Below, piece after piece: positions 1 to 7,023 of a stretch of DNA of 16,276 nt (its first letter is position 1; each line of letters starts with the position of its first letter). The DNA comes from an uncultured Collinsella sp. GTDB taxonomy: Bacteria > Actinomycetota > Coriobacteriia > Coriobacteriales > Coriobacteriaceae. The notes beneath the pieces are model-generated. The model saw nothing but the letters and a program-made list of their open reading frames with translations, ran no database searches and was not told where the DNA came from. Made by a program: the position numbers and the translations under genes. The stretch lies in the NCBI GenBank assembly GCA_902494605.1, contig CABUUG010000028.1:1-16276 (forward strand). The letters are read 5' to 3'.

Positions 1-522
1 GCCGTCGATGGTGACGGTGCCGTCGTCATTGGTATGCACACTATGTCCATCGTCCTCAAGCGTATCGATATGCAATCCGCCCGGCCCCACATGGACCTCT
101 TCACCCTTGCGCTCGTTAGCCACATGGATGCCATTCCAGCCAACATGAACCTCTTCGCCTTTGTTGGGATCAATAACGTGGATGCCGCGCGCGAGGGAAA
201 CATCGACAAGTGGCTTATCGCTGCGATCGGCGTTCTCGGCAGAATCCTCGGCCTCGCCAGCCACATCCGCCGTCTCGGTGCTGGCGCTACCGTCCTCCAG
301 ATCGTCGGCATTGTTGGCCGCCTCCCCATACAGCAGCTCATCCAGTGACACGCCATACAGCGCGGCGAGCGCAATAAGGTTATCGGTATCGGGCGAGGAT
401 TCGCTGCGCTCCCATTTACTGACAGCCTGACGACTTACGCCCAGCTGGGCGGCAAGCGCCTCCTGAGAAAGCCCGGCAGCCTTGCGGCGATTAACGAGCC
501 GCTGCGCCATCGCAAGATCCAT
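1..522 (-). CDS. XRE-family HTH transcriptional regulator with repeat-bearing C-terminal tail (3' end outside window)
   Basis: The gene starts at ATG 520-522 behind an AAAGGA ribosome-binding site and runs off the left edge after 174 codons, so its C-terminus is not seen. Residues 6-66 form a classic Cro/C1 helix-turn-helix (GLSQEALAAQLGVSRQAVSKWE, split here as GLSQEALAAQ and LGVSRQAVSKWE), followed by an acidic linker rich in Ala, Glu and Asp (about 68-103). The rest is a beta-like tail with a 15-residue unit repeated with an 18-residue period: NKGEEVHVGWNGIHV (120-134) and RKGEEVHVGPGGLHI (138-152). The HTH makes it a DNA-binding regulator. The tail could be a sensor or the start of a membrane or adhesive domain. 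No target is visible. It is transcribed away from the rest of the window, and the 433-base gap upstream carries its promoter region. Confidence 0.85.
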   Translation of the reverse strand, partial: MDLAMAQRLVNRRKAAGLSQEALAAQLGVSRQAVSKWERSESSPDTDNLIALAALYGVSLDELLYGEAANNADDLEDGSASTETADVAGEAEDSAENADRSDKPLVDVSLARGIHVIDPNKGEEVHVGWNGIHVANERKGEEVHVGPGGLHIDTLEDDGHSVHTNDDGTVTIDG

Positions 523-706
523 GACAGTTCCTTTCATATGGTGACCGTAATCGAATGAGCCGAGTATGCCGAGAACAACCGGTAGCGACCACCATTTCTA
601 GTTAGAATCTGCCCCAACCCTACCGCAACTACCGGTAGCAACCCCTAACGACCAGCCATTTCAGGACAAATGTCAGTGCAAGTAGCAGCCAAGAGCCCCG
701 GGTCAA

Positions 707-775
707 AAGTTGCGGTGGAATAGTTCTTAGATTCAGCCATTTGCGGGCTAAGCAGGAACTATTTCACCGCAACTT
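707..775. repeat. Dispersed hairpin repeat, family A copy 1 (AGTTGCGGTG arms)
   Basis: Arms 707-728 and 754-775 pair over 22 positions, two of them G-T pairs when read as + strand RNA, around a 25-base loop. A second copy with the same arms and a similar loop start (GATT..AGC) lies at 7024-7090. Read on the minus strand the stem ends in GCAACTTTT, so it may also work as an intrinsic terminator downstream of the phosphofructokinase gene. Confidence 0.8.
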
Positions 776-835
776 AATTTCAGACCAGGCACCCGCAGCA
801 AGAAGACGAATAACCTCGGCGAGTATGTAAACGCA

Positions 836-932
836 GGGCCCTCCGACCCCGCCCGACGATTTCGATTGGCGACCTTTGACGGAGTCAAGGGAGGAGCCAA
901 ATCGAAATACGTCGGGCGGGGTCGGAGGGCCC
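836..932. repeat. Very long near-perfect hairpin just downstream of the phosphofructokinase gene
   Basis: The outer arms 836-858 and 910-932 are 23-base perfect inverted repeats (GGGCCCTCCGACC... and its complement). The inner part continues with ATTTCGATT (859-867) against AATCGAAAT (900-908), GG (868-869) against CC (897-898), and CCTTTGAC (872-879) against GTCAAGGG (883-890). Only single-base bulges interrupt it, so about 42 base pairs fit in 97 bases. It starts 23 bases past the stop codon on the minus strand. There is no U-tract, so a plain intrinsic terminator is not the obvious reading. A mobile palindromic repeat or an RNA-stabilising element would also fit. Confidence 0.8.
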
Positions 933-955
933 GATGGGATGGATTTCGGCCGAGG

Positions 956-2035
956 CTATTCGTCGCCGAAGCTGATGCCCAACGCCTTGGCCTCGCGTAC
1001 CAGGTCGCTCTGGGGGTCGACAAACTTGAGCTTGCCGGCGACATCCTCGAGCGGCATGTGGCACATCTTGCCGTCGCGCAGGGCAATCATGTAGCCAAAC
1101 TCGCCGCGTAGGCAGCCGAGAGCCGCCTCGACGCCGCACTGGGTCGCAAAGATGCGGTCCTGGGCGTCGGGCTGACCGCCGCGCTGCGTGTGACCGGGGA
1201 TGGCGACGCGGGTCTCGCGACCGGTCTTGGCTTCAATCTCCTTGGCGATGTCGTAGACAATCGACGGGCTCGTGCGCTCGGCGAGCTTCCTCTTGTACTC
1301 CTTCTTGGACAGAGCCGCGTCCTCCTTAGAGATGGCACCCTCGGCGACGGCCACGATGGTAAAACGGCTGCCGGTCTCCATGCGATGTTCGATGGTCTTG
1401 ATGACGTTGTCCATGTCGTAGGGGATCTCGGGAATCAGGATGACGTCCGCGCCGCCCGCGACGCCGGCGTACAGCGGAATCCAGCCGACCTTGTGGCCCA
1501 TGATCTCGATAACGAACACGCGGCCGTGGCTCGAAGCGGTGGTGTGAATGTCGTCGATGCACTTGGTGGCGACGTCGATGGCGCTCGTAAAGCCAAACGT
1601 CAGCTCGGTGCCCCAGGTGTCGTTATCGATGGTCTTGGGCAGCGCGATAACGTTGAGGCCCTCTTCGCGCAGGCGGTTGGCGGTCTTGGTGGAGCCGTTA
1701 CCGCCCAGCATAAACAGGCAGTCGAGCTGCAGCTTATGATAGGTGTGGACCATCGCCGGCACCTTCTCGACACCATCGGCCTCGGGGGTATCCAGACGCT
1801 TGAACGGTGTGCGGCTCGTGCCCAGGATGGTGCCGCCGCGGGTGAGGATACCGCTAAAATCGGCGGGCGTCATGACGCGGAACCTGCTGTAGATAAGGCC
1901 CTGGTAGCCGTCCTCAAAACCGTAGATCTCGATAGGTTCTTCGCTATTGGTCATAAGCGTTTTGACGATGCCGCGCATGGTGGCGTTGAGCGCCTGGCAG
2001 TCGCCGCCACTGGTAAGAAGACCGATCCTGAGCAT
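956..2035 (-). CDS. pfkA: 6-phosphofructokinase (PFK-A superfamily)
   Basis: Phosphorylates fructose 6-phosphate to fructose 1,6-bisphosphate, the committing step of glycolysis, in the cytoplasm. The 359 residues carry the family landmarks: TSGGDCQALNA near the N-terminus, GTSRTPF (72-78), LGGNGS (110-115), PKTIDND (133-139, catalytic Asp137), EIMGH (177-181), VAEG and GHTQRGGQPDAQDR. In E. coli numbering Gly114 matches Gly104, typical of ATP users, while Lys134 matches position 124, which is Gly in classical ATP enzymes and Lys in pyrophosphate-type and actinobacterial ones. I infer ATP use, not certainly. Asn113 replaces the Mg-binding Asp103, and His181 replaces the Arg of the usual MGR motif, so kinetics may differ from the textbook enzyme. 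The start is ATG 2033-2035 behind GGAAGGA. It is longer than the about 320-residue E. coli enzyme. Confidence 0.93.
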   Translation of the reverse strand: MLRIGLLTSGGDCQALNATMRGIVKTLMTNSEEPIEIYGFEDGYQGLIYSRFRVMTPADFSGILTRGGTILGTSRTPFKRLDTPEADGVEKVPAMVHTYHKLQLDCLFMLGGNGSTKTANRLREEGLNVIALPKTIDNDTWGTELTFGFTSAIDVATKCIDDIHTTASSHGRVFVIEIMGHKVGWIPLYAGVAGGADVILIPEIPYDMDNVIKTIEHRMETGSRFTIVAVAEGAISKEDAALSKKEYKRKLAERTSPSIVYDIAKEIEAKTGRETRVAIPGHTQRGGQPDAQDRIFATQCGVEAALGCLRGEFGYMIALRDGKMCHMPLEDVAGKLKFVDPQSDLVREAKALGISFGDE

Positions 2036-2073
2036 GATGAATCCTTCCGGGCAAGTTATAACATGCGCATAAG

Positions 2074-2106
2074 TTTACCCCCGCACACTGTTGATACGGG
2101 GGTAAA
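2074..2106 (-). terminator. Hairpin between the C45-type hydrolase and phosphofructokinase genes
   Basis: TTTACCCCCG (2074-2083) and CGGGGGTAAA (2097-2106) form a perfect 10-base-pair stem with a 13-base loop. It lies about 70 bases past the hydrolase stop and 38 bases before the phosphofructokinase start, both on the minus strand. It may terminate the hydrolase transcript or sit in the 5' leader of the kinase gene. The U-tract is weak. Confidence 0.5.
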
Positions 2107-2174
2107 ACGTGTTAGCTCAAGCGTATGGAAATGTAAGCAACGTCAGGGAACGTAAGGTCGACGGGCCTGGCTCC

Positions 2175-3260
2175 TTACAGTGCGAAGGCATCGACGTTGC
2201 CCCAGTGACGGCGCAGCGTGATGGCGGCAGCGGGCTCGGTATTGTCAAAGACGACCGACCACTGCGTGTTGCTGGTGATGTCTTCCGGATTGGGCTTTTG
2301 CGCCGCAGCGCGTAGGGCCTTCCAAGCGACTGCCTCGTCTTGGGCGCCGACATGGGCGTCAAGGACATCGGCGATTGCGACGGCGCGCTCTTTACCATGG
2401 CCCAGCTCGCCATTCTTTTGGTTGGGCAGCACTTCGTCGCCATAGCAGGCGTAGAAGTTCGTGACCTGGCGAACAGGGGTCGCTTTGAAAGCGCGGTCCG
2501 GATCGCGCGGGTCCCACTCTACTACGCGCGCGTCACCGGCGGCGTCGTTGATAAAGAAGTGGTAATCGCGTCCTGCCATGGCGTGCATGTCGTAGGCGGA
2601 AAGCAGGTCGACAGCTTCTTGCGTGGTGGCGGCACGGTCGAGCACCAGGCGGATGGCGAGCGAGGTATTGATGACGGGACGTTGCGTGTCCTGGTCACAG
2701 GGCTTGGAATCCAGGGTGAGTACGGCAATGGACACGCCGCATTCGTTAACACCGTCGAGCTGGGCAAACGGGCCCATCAACGCCGCGGCGCGTCCGGTGA
2801 CGGAGTCAAGCGGAGTGTTGGCGCCCAGGTTATTGAGGGCGGCAAAGCCGATGGAGGCATAGCCGCCGCGTGGGTGATTGCGCACCAGCAGCGCCGAGGT
2901 GTCGTCTTTAAAGTCGTAATTGCGACCGGTGCGCACGCGGCCTTCGGCATCTACGGCGACAAAAGCGCTGCAGGCAAACTGGGGCGCCTGGACATGTACC
3001 GGCACACCGGGCAGCACCTGCGCCACCACGGCATCGATGTAGGCCTGGTCGTCGCGCACGCCAGCGGCGATGATGCGATCAAGATCGTAGTCGTAGGCGA
3101 TGTCGATTGCGTACAGGTCATAGCCATCCGCGTAGCCGGTCAAGCGTTTGAGCGACGCGGCGGACTTGATTTGCTTGTGATAAACGATACCGGTGGCAGC
3201 GGCAAGGCCGACGGCGACTCCCGCGACACCGCAGGCGATGGCAATGTTACGTGGCTTCAT
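2175..3260 (-). CDS. Membrane-anchored linear amide C-N hydrolase (choloylglycine hydrolase / penicillin V acylase-like Ntn family)
   Basis: Predicted to hydrolyse a non-peptide amide bond with an N-terminal-nucleophile type fold. The likely nucleophile is Cys97 in FACSAFVA, followed by Arg113 and Asp116 in GRNYDF. These spacings of 16 and 19 residues match Cys2, Arg18 and Asp21 of bile salt hydrolases. DGVNECGVSIAVL (169-181) matches the DG.NE.G segment with the oxyanion Asn. YHFFINDAAGDARVVEW (233-249) and NTQWSVVFDN near the end also fit the family. Unlike canonical bile salt hydrolases the Cys is not next to the initiator Met. A hydrophobic segment (about 5-26) and a 70-residue pro-region precede it, so export with anchoring and self-cleavage before Cys97 are inferred. 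Start ATG 3258-3260 behind GAGAGGAG. Substrate unknown: an N-acyl amino acid, bile amide or acyl-homoserine-like compound is possible. Confidence 0.82.
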   Translation of the reverse strand: MKPRNIAIACGVAGVAVGLAAATGIVYHKQIKSAASLKRLTGYADGYDLYAIDIAYDYDLDRIIAAGVRDDQAYIDAVVAQVLPGVPVHVQAPQFACSAFVAVDAEGRVRTGRNYDFKDDTSALLVRNHPRGGYASIGFAALNNLGANTPLDSVTGRAAALMGPFAQLDGVNECGVSIAVLTLDSKPCDQDTQRPVINTSLAIRLVLDRAATTQEAVDLLSAYDMHAMAGRDYHFFINDAAGDARVVEWDPRDPDRAFKATPVRQVTNFYACYGDEVLPNQKNGELGHGKERAVAIADVLDAHVGAQDEAVAWKALRAAAQKPNPEDITSNTQWSVVFDNTEPAAAITLRRHWGNVDAFAL

Positions 3261-3421
3261 GACGGCTCCTCTCGTCCTGTTAGCGTAATTGTCGCAAAAG
3301 GTGCGCGGGCATGATGGCTCAACTTGGTGAGCGGCGCGGAATTAAGCACGGAATGAAGAGTGCGGCGCTGGCGTGGCGGGGTATGCTGGAGGGGACCATC
3401 AACCCAGCGAAAGGGGAGAGC

Positions 3422-4807
3422 ATGACGGATCAGGAAACGCCCGAGCGCGCGCACGTGACGCCCGACGATATCGAGGCCGCCAACGACCTTATCGACTTTA
3501 TCGAGGCATGCCCCAGCATGTTCCATACGGCGGCGACCACTATGGCCGAGCTCGACGAGGCGGGCTTTACCTACCTGCCCGAGAACGCGGCATGGGATAT
3601 CGAGCCGGGCGGGCGTTATTACACGCAGCGCAACACCTCGAGCGTCGTTGCCTTTAAGGTGGGCGAGGACCTGGCCGCGACGTGGGGCGAGGACGGCGTT
3701 GCCGGTGACTATCATTTTCAGCTCACGGCGTCGCACAGCGATTCGCCGACGTTTAAGGTCAAGGCTGTGCCCGAACTCGATGGCGCGGGCGAGACACTGC
3801 GCCTGAACACCGAGGCCTACGGCGGCATGATCGACTACACCTGGTTCGACCGCCCGCTGGCGCTCGCGGGCCGCGTGCTGGTACGCGAGGGCGACCGTAT
3901 TGAGAGCCGCCTGCTTGCCACCGAGCGCGAGGTCGCTATCATTCCGAGCCTTGCCATCCATATGAATCGTGGCGTTAACGAGGGCTTTGCGCCCAACCGC
4001 GCCGTCGACCTGTGCCCGCTCATCAGCGCCGGTGATCTTAAGCAGGGCGACTTTGATGCTCTAATCGCCGACGAGTTGGACGTTGAGCCCGAGCAGATTC
4101 TGGGTCGCGATCTGTTCCTGGTCAATCGTCAGGATGCGCGCATTTGGGGCTGGGCCGACGAGTTTATCTCGACGCCCAAGCTCGACGACCTGGCCTGCGC
4201 CTATACCTCGCTGCAGGCATTTTTGGGTGCTGAGAACGCGCGCGATATCTCGGTCTTCTGCTGCTTTGATAACGAGGAGGTTGGCTCCGAGACCAAGCAG
4301 GGAGCCATGTCGACGTTCTTGGCCGATGCGCTGCGCCGCATTAACGGATCGCTGGGCTTCGATGACGAGTCGTACCATCGCGCACTTGCCGCCTCGATGC
4401 TCGTGAGCTGCGACAACGCACATGCCGTGCACCCCAACCACGCCGAGAAGTGCGACGCCCGCAATCAGGTTGTGCTCAACGGCGGCATCGTCATCAAGGA
4501 AGCCGCCAACCAGCACTACTGCACCGATGCCTTTAGCCGCGCGGTGTTCCAGGCCATCTGCGATGACGCCGACGTGCCAACGCAGGCTTTCGCCAACAAG
4601 AGCGACATGGCCGGCGGTTCCACCCTGGGCAACCTGTCGAATATGCAGGCGAGCATGCATGCCGTGGACGTGGGCCTGCCGCAGCTTGCCATGCACTCGA
4701 GCTACGAAACCGGCGGCGTGCGCGACGTGATGTACGCGATCCGCGCCCTCACCGCCTTCTACGAGCGCAACCTAACCATCAACGGCGCCGAAAGTGTGGA
4801 GCTCTAA
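3422..4807 (+). CDS. apeB: M18 family zinc aminopeptidase (aspartyl aminopeptidase type)
   Basis: Removes N-terminal residues, typically acidic ones, from peptides in the cytoplasm. The 461-residue product has the whole M18 metal and active-site set: SHSDSPTFKVK (104-114; His105, Asp107), KLDDL (253-257; Asp255), FDNEEVGSETKQGA (282-295; Glu285-Glu286), CDNAHAVHPNH (330-340; Asp331) and LAMHSSYETGG (422-432; His425). GGSTLGN (398-404) is also typical. I chose ATG 3422 because AAAGGGGAGAG stands directly before it. An in-frame ATG at 3311 would add 37 residues unlike the family, without a good ribosome-binding site. It is divergent from the C45-type hydrolase, sharing a 161-base promoter region with it, and is probably monocistronic since a terminator hairpin overlaps its stop codon. 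Confidence 0.93.
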   Translation: MTDQETPERAHVTPDDIEAANDLIDFIEACPSMFHTAATTMAELDEAGFTYLPENAAWDIEPGGRYYTQRNTSSVVAFKVGEDLAATWGEDGVAGDYHFQLTASHSDSPTFKVKAVPELDGAGETLRLNTEAYGGMIDYTWFDRPLALAGRVLVREGDRIESRLLATEREVAIIPSLAIHMNRGVNEGFAPNRAVDLCPLISAGDLKQGDFDALIADELDVEPEQILGRDLFLVNRQDARIWGWADEFISTPKLDDLACAYTSLQAFLGAENARDISVFCCFDNEEVGSETKQGAMSTFLADALRRINGSLGFDDESYHRALAASMLVSCDNAHAVHPNHAEKCDARNQVVLNGGIVIKEAANQHYCTDAFSRAVFQAICDDADVPTQAFANKSDMAGGSTLGNLSNMQASMHAVDVGLPQLAMHSSYETGGVRDVMYAIRALTAFYERNLTINGAESVEL

Positions 4808-4844
4808 AACCTACCAAAAAGGGATGTTAATTTTGGCAGGTTTT
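4806..4844. terminator. Bidirectional terminator-like hairpin, family B repeat copy 1
   Basis: AAAACCTACCAAAA (4806-4819) pairs with TTTTGGCAGGTTTT (4831-4844) at 13 of 14 positions. The hairpin begins inside the aminopeptidase stop codon and ends in a T-run on the + strand, with the mirror image on the minus strand. It can therefore end transcripts from both sides of the convergent pair. A related copy including the following TTTTATC.GGCAAA sequence is at 6014-6061. Confidence 0.72.
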
Positions 4845-4920
4845 ATCTGGGCAAATGCCAGTGGCATTGCAAGCCGATAGGACCCTAAAACGCCGCAGGT
4901 TGAACAAAAGTCAGCGAGAG

Positions 4921-5012
4921 CCCGTCTGGGCGAGCAAGGTGCCTTGAAAGAGGAGGGCATTGGCCTTCTGGCCATGCCCGACGATTGAAAGGCAGATTGC
5001 CGTCCAGACGGG
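4921..5012. ncRNA. Candidate structured RNA (four-way-junction fold)
   Basis: A 9-base-pair closing stem CCCGTCTGG (4921-4929) with CCAGACGGG (5004-5012) encloses three local hairpins: CAAG/CTTG (4935-4946), GGGCAT-t-GGCC with GGCCATGCCC (4955-4979) and GGCA/TGCC (4991-5001). Nothing codes here, and the block lies in a 252-base gap between convergent genes. The transcribed strand is unknown. Structured RNAs have been described from Collinsella (the Collinsella-1 motif), but I cannot tell from memory whether this is one. Confidence 0.4.
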
Positions 5013-5030
5013 GTCGCAGCGTCGAGTGGT

Positions 5031-5052
5031 CCGCCGTTCGTTAGAACGGCGG
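5031..5052 (-). terminator. Hairpin directly after the hydroxyacid dehydrogenase gene
   Basis: CCGCCGTTC (5031-5039) and GAACGGCGG (5044-5052) form a perfect 9-base-pair stem with a 4-base loop. It starts 7 bases beyond the dehydrogenase stop codon on the minus strand. The position fits a terminator, though a U-tract is missing. Confidence 0.55.
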
Positions 5053-5059
5053 AACAAGA

Positions 5060-5995
5060 TTAGTGCTCGATCCAGCATCGAAGCGTCTCGCCGGCCTGCA
5101 GGTGACGCAGATTCTCCGCGGCGATGTCGACCACGTTGTTGAGCGTGGCTGCCAGGTGGAACCAGCCCGAGACGTGCGGCGTGATGAGCATGTTGGGCGC
5201 ATCCCACAGCGGGCTTGCGGCAGGCAGCGGCTCGGGGTCGGTGACGTCGACCGCGGCACCGGCGAGATGCCCCGACTCCAGAGCGACAACCAAGTCGTCG
5301 GCGACCACAAGATCGCCGCGGCCGCCGTTGGCAAAGAAGGCGCCCGGCTTCATCGCGGCGAAGAACTTGGCATTCGCCAGACCGCGGGTCTCGGGCGTGC
5401 TCGGCATAAAGGATGCGACGACATCGGCCTCGGCCAGGCGCTCAGACAGGGCATCCATGCCGTCCATGTCCTCAAATACAATGGGGTAGACGAGCGGATG
5501 GCGCTTGATGCCGCGGACGTGCGCGCCCATGCTGCGGCAGAGCGTGGCGAAGTGGTCGCCGATATCGCCCGCGCCCAGCACCAGCACGTTGGCGTTTTTG
5601 AGCGAGGTAACCGGGCCCAAATCCTCCCAGCGATGCTCGCGCTGCAAGTCGTGATAGCCGGGCAGGCGCTTCATCATAGACAGCACCATGGCAAACATGT
5701 GCTCGCTCACGGCCTGACCGTAGGCGCCGATCGAGCAAGACAGCTTGGCTTCAGCCGGCACGGTGCCGGCGGCCAAGTAATCGTCATAGCCGGCGGTCTG
5801 CAATTGCAACAGCTGGAGATGCTCGCATGCGGTAAGCAAGGCGGGGTCGATGTTGCCCAGGATTACGTCGGCGTTGGCGACCTGCTCACGCGTGACGGCA
5901 TCGGCGCTCGTGTAGATAAAGTCCTCGCCCGGAGCGCTCGACTCGAGGATCGCGCGGTGACGATCGTTGACGGGCAACAAAACCAGAATGTTCAC
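5060..5995 (-). CDS. D-2-hydroxyacid dehydrogenase, NAD(P)-dependent
   Basis: Interconverts a 2-keto acid and its D-2-hydroxy acid, using NAD(H) or NADP(H), in the cytoplasm. The 311-residue protein has the family pattern: an N-terminal substrate domain, a Rossmann motif LGAGDIG (140-146), and the catalytic Arg226 in GGRGD, Glu255 in DPEPLP and His274 in TPHVSG. The exact substrate (lactate, glycerate, isocaproate or phosphoglycerate) cannot be told. I take GTG 5993-5995 as the start: the protein then begins VNILVLL, the beta strand expected there, with GGAGAGGA in front. Extending to ATG 6070 would add 25 residues encoded by the family B repeat, which is unlikely. The gene is flanked on both sides by copies of that repeat. 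Confidence 0.88.
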   Translation of the reverse strand: MNILVLLPVNDRHRAILESSAPGEDFIYTSADAVTREQVANADVILGNIDPALLTACEHLQLLQLQTAGYDDYLAAGTVPAEAKLSCSIGAYGQAVSEHMFAMVLSMMKRLPGYHDLQREHRWEDLGPVTSLKNANVLVLGAGDIGDHFATLCRSMGAHVRGIKRHPLVYPIVFEDMDGMDALSERLAEADVVASFMPSTPETRGLANAKFFAAMKPGAFFANGGRGDLVVADDLVVALESGHLAGAAVDVTDPEPLPAASPLWDAPNMLITPHVSGWFHLAATLNNVVDIAAENLRHLQAGETLRCWIEH

Positions 5996-6013
5996 AAGCA
6001 GTCCTCTCCGCCC

Positions 6014-6050
6014 AACCTGCCAAAAGGGGATAGATTTATTTTGGCATGTT
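6014..6050. terminator. Terminator-like hairpin, family B repeat copy 2
   Basis: AACCTGCCAAAA (6014-6025) pairs with TTTTGGCATGTT (6039-6050) at 11 of 12 positions. It lies between the methionine aminopeptidase stop (6084) and the dehydrogenase start (5995), both on the minus strand. It probably ends the map transcript. The sequence continues with TTATCAGGCAAA, as copy 1 does with TTATCTGGGCAAA. Confidence 0.6.
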
Positions 6051-6083
6051 TTATCAGGCAAAACGTTCAAATAAAACGCCGGG

Positions 6084-6971
6084 CTACCAGCTCAGCAGCT
6101 CGTAACCATCCTCGGTCACCACGAGCTGTACCTCGCACTGGGCCGAATCGCTACCGTCCTTGGTGCGCACGCACCAGCCGTCGCCCTTGCTGATCTTAAT
6201 GTCGGGCGCTCCGGCATTGACCATGGGCTCGATGGTAAAGACCATGCCCGGGGCCATGATGGTGTCCACATCGGGCGCCTCGGTGGTAAAGCCCACAAAC
6301 GGGTCCTCGTGGAACTCCTTGCCGATGCCGTGTCCGCCGTACTCGCGCACCACGCTATAACCGGCGTCCTCGACCGTCTTTTGCACGGCCTCGGCCATGA
6401 CGGACAGCGGCAGCCACGGCTTGACGGCCGCCAGACCCGCCTCCACGCTGGCGCGGGTGACGTCGACCAGGCGCTGGCGCTCGGCCGAGACCTCGCCGAT
6501 GCAGAACATGCGGCTCGAGTCGCTAAAGTAGCCGTCCAAAATCGTGGAGCAGTCCACGTTGATGATGTCGCCCTCGTGCAGCACGTCCGTATCGCAGGGG
6601 ATACCGTGGCAGACCACATCGTTGATCGAGGTGCACACGCTTTTGGGGTAGCCCTCGTAGTGGAGGTCGGCCGGCGTGCCACCGTGCTCGACGGTGTAGT
6701 CGTAGATCATCTGGTCGATCTGGTTGGTGGTCATGCCCGCGGCGATGTGCTCGCCTACGTAGTCGAGCACGCCCACGTTGATGGCGGCGGAGCGCTTGAT
6801 GCCCTCGATGTCGGCGGGCGTCTTGTAGAGCGTACGGGGCAGAACCTCCCAGCCCTCCTCCCACAGGCGCTCGAGGCGCTCATCGAAGGCGCTATGGCAT
6901 TTCTTGTATTTTTTGCCGCTGCCGCACCAGCAAGCGTCGTTGCGGCCGGGCACGGGTCCTTTGTCATACAT
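6084..6971 (-). CDS. map: Type I methionine aminopeptidase with N-terminal SEC-C zinc motif
   Basis: Removes the initiator methionine from nascent proteins at the ribosome. The 295 residues start with a SEC-C motif (PGRNDACWCGSGKKYKKCH, 8-26; Cys14, Cys16, Cys25, His26) that binds zinc. The pita-bread catalytic domain follows, with metal ligands Asp140 (NVDCS), Asp151 (FSDSS), His214 (GGHGIG), Glu248 (TIEPM) and Glu280 (SAQCE), and catalytic His122 in CHGIP. The family EHT after the last ligand is EVQ here. Start ATG 6969-6971 follows GAAAGGAAG. Length fits the SEC-C-bearing subgroup of Firmicutes and Coriobacteria. No adenylate kinase, infA or ribosomal-protein genes are near, so this copy lies outside the classic spc-like operon and may be a second copy. 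Confidence 0.95.
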   Translation of the reverse strand: MYDKGPVPGRNDACWCGSGKKYKKCHSAFDERLERLWEEGWEVLPRTLYKTPADIEGIKRSAAINVGVLDYVGEHIAAGMTTNQIDQMIYDYTVEHGGTPADLHYEGYPKSVCTSINDVVCHGIPCDTDVLHEGDIINVDCSTILDGYFSDSSRMFCIGEVSAERQRLVDVTRASVEAGLAAVKPWLPLSVMAEAVQKTVEDAGYSVVREYGGHGIGKEFHEDPFVGFTTEAPDVDTIMAPGMVFTIEPMVNAGAPDIKISKGDGWCVRTKDGSDSAQCEVQLVVTEDGYELLSW

Positions 6972-7023
6972 GGCTAACTTCCTTTCATCCGCAGCTAGTA
7001 TAGCCCACCCACGCGTCCATAAA

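Larger units (their letters stand above)
523..955. other. 433-base intergenic region with two long hairpins and short direct repeats
   Basis: I see no credible gene between the XRE regulator and the phosphofructokinase. The stretch holds two large hairpins (707-775 and 836-932, listed separately). Nearer the regulator are two related direct repeats, at about 579-598 and 632-663. Each has CGGTAGC followed by CGACCA or CGACCAG and then CCATTTC, and the palindrome CTACCGGTAG lies at 629-638. These lie in the likely promoter region of the regulator and could be operator sites. I could not find a convincing -35/-10 pair. Confidence 0.5.

Noticed and set aside
1190..2155. Long open frame on the + strand opposite the phosphofructokinase gene
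   Set aside because: The reverse strand encodes a complete, recognisable enzyme. The + strand frame has low-complexity composition typical of antisense frames in GC-rich DNA.
2175..3260. Canonical bile salt hydrolase
   Set aside because: The family fold fits, but the nucleophile is internal and the protein has an N-terminal hydrophobic anchor, so I limit the call to the wider family.
2340..3314. Long + strand frame opposite the C45-type hydrolase gene
   Set aside because: Antisense shadow of a gene with a clear catalytic pattern, with no ribosome-binding site or family resemblance.
5063..6193. 376-codon + strand frame opposite the hydroxyacid dehydrogenase
   Set aside because: It covers the complement of the dehydrogenase and part of map, which both have intact catalytic motifs.
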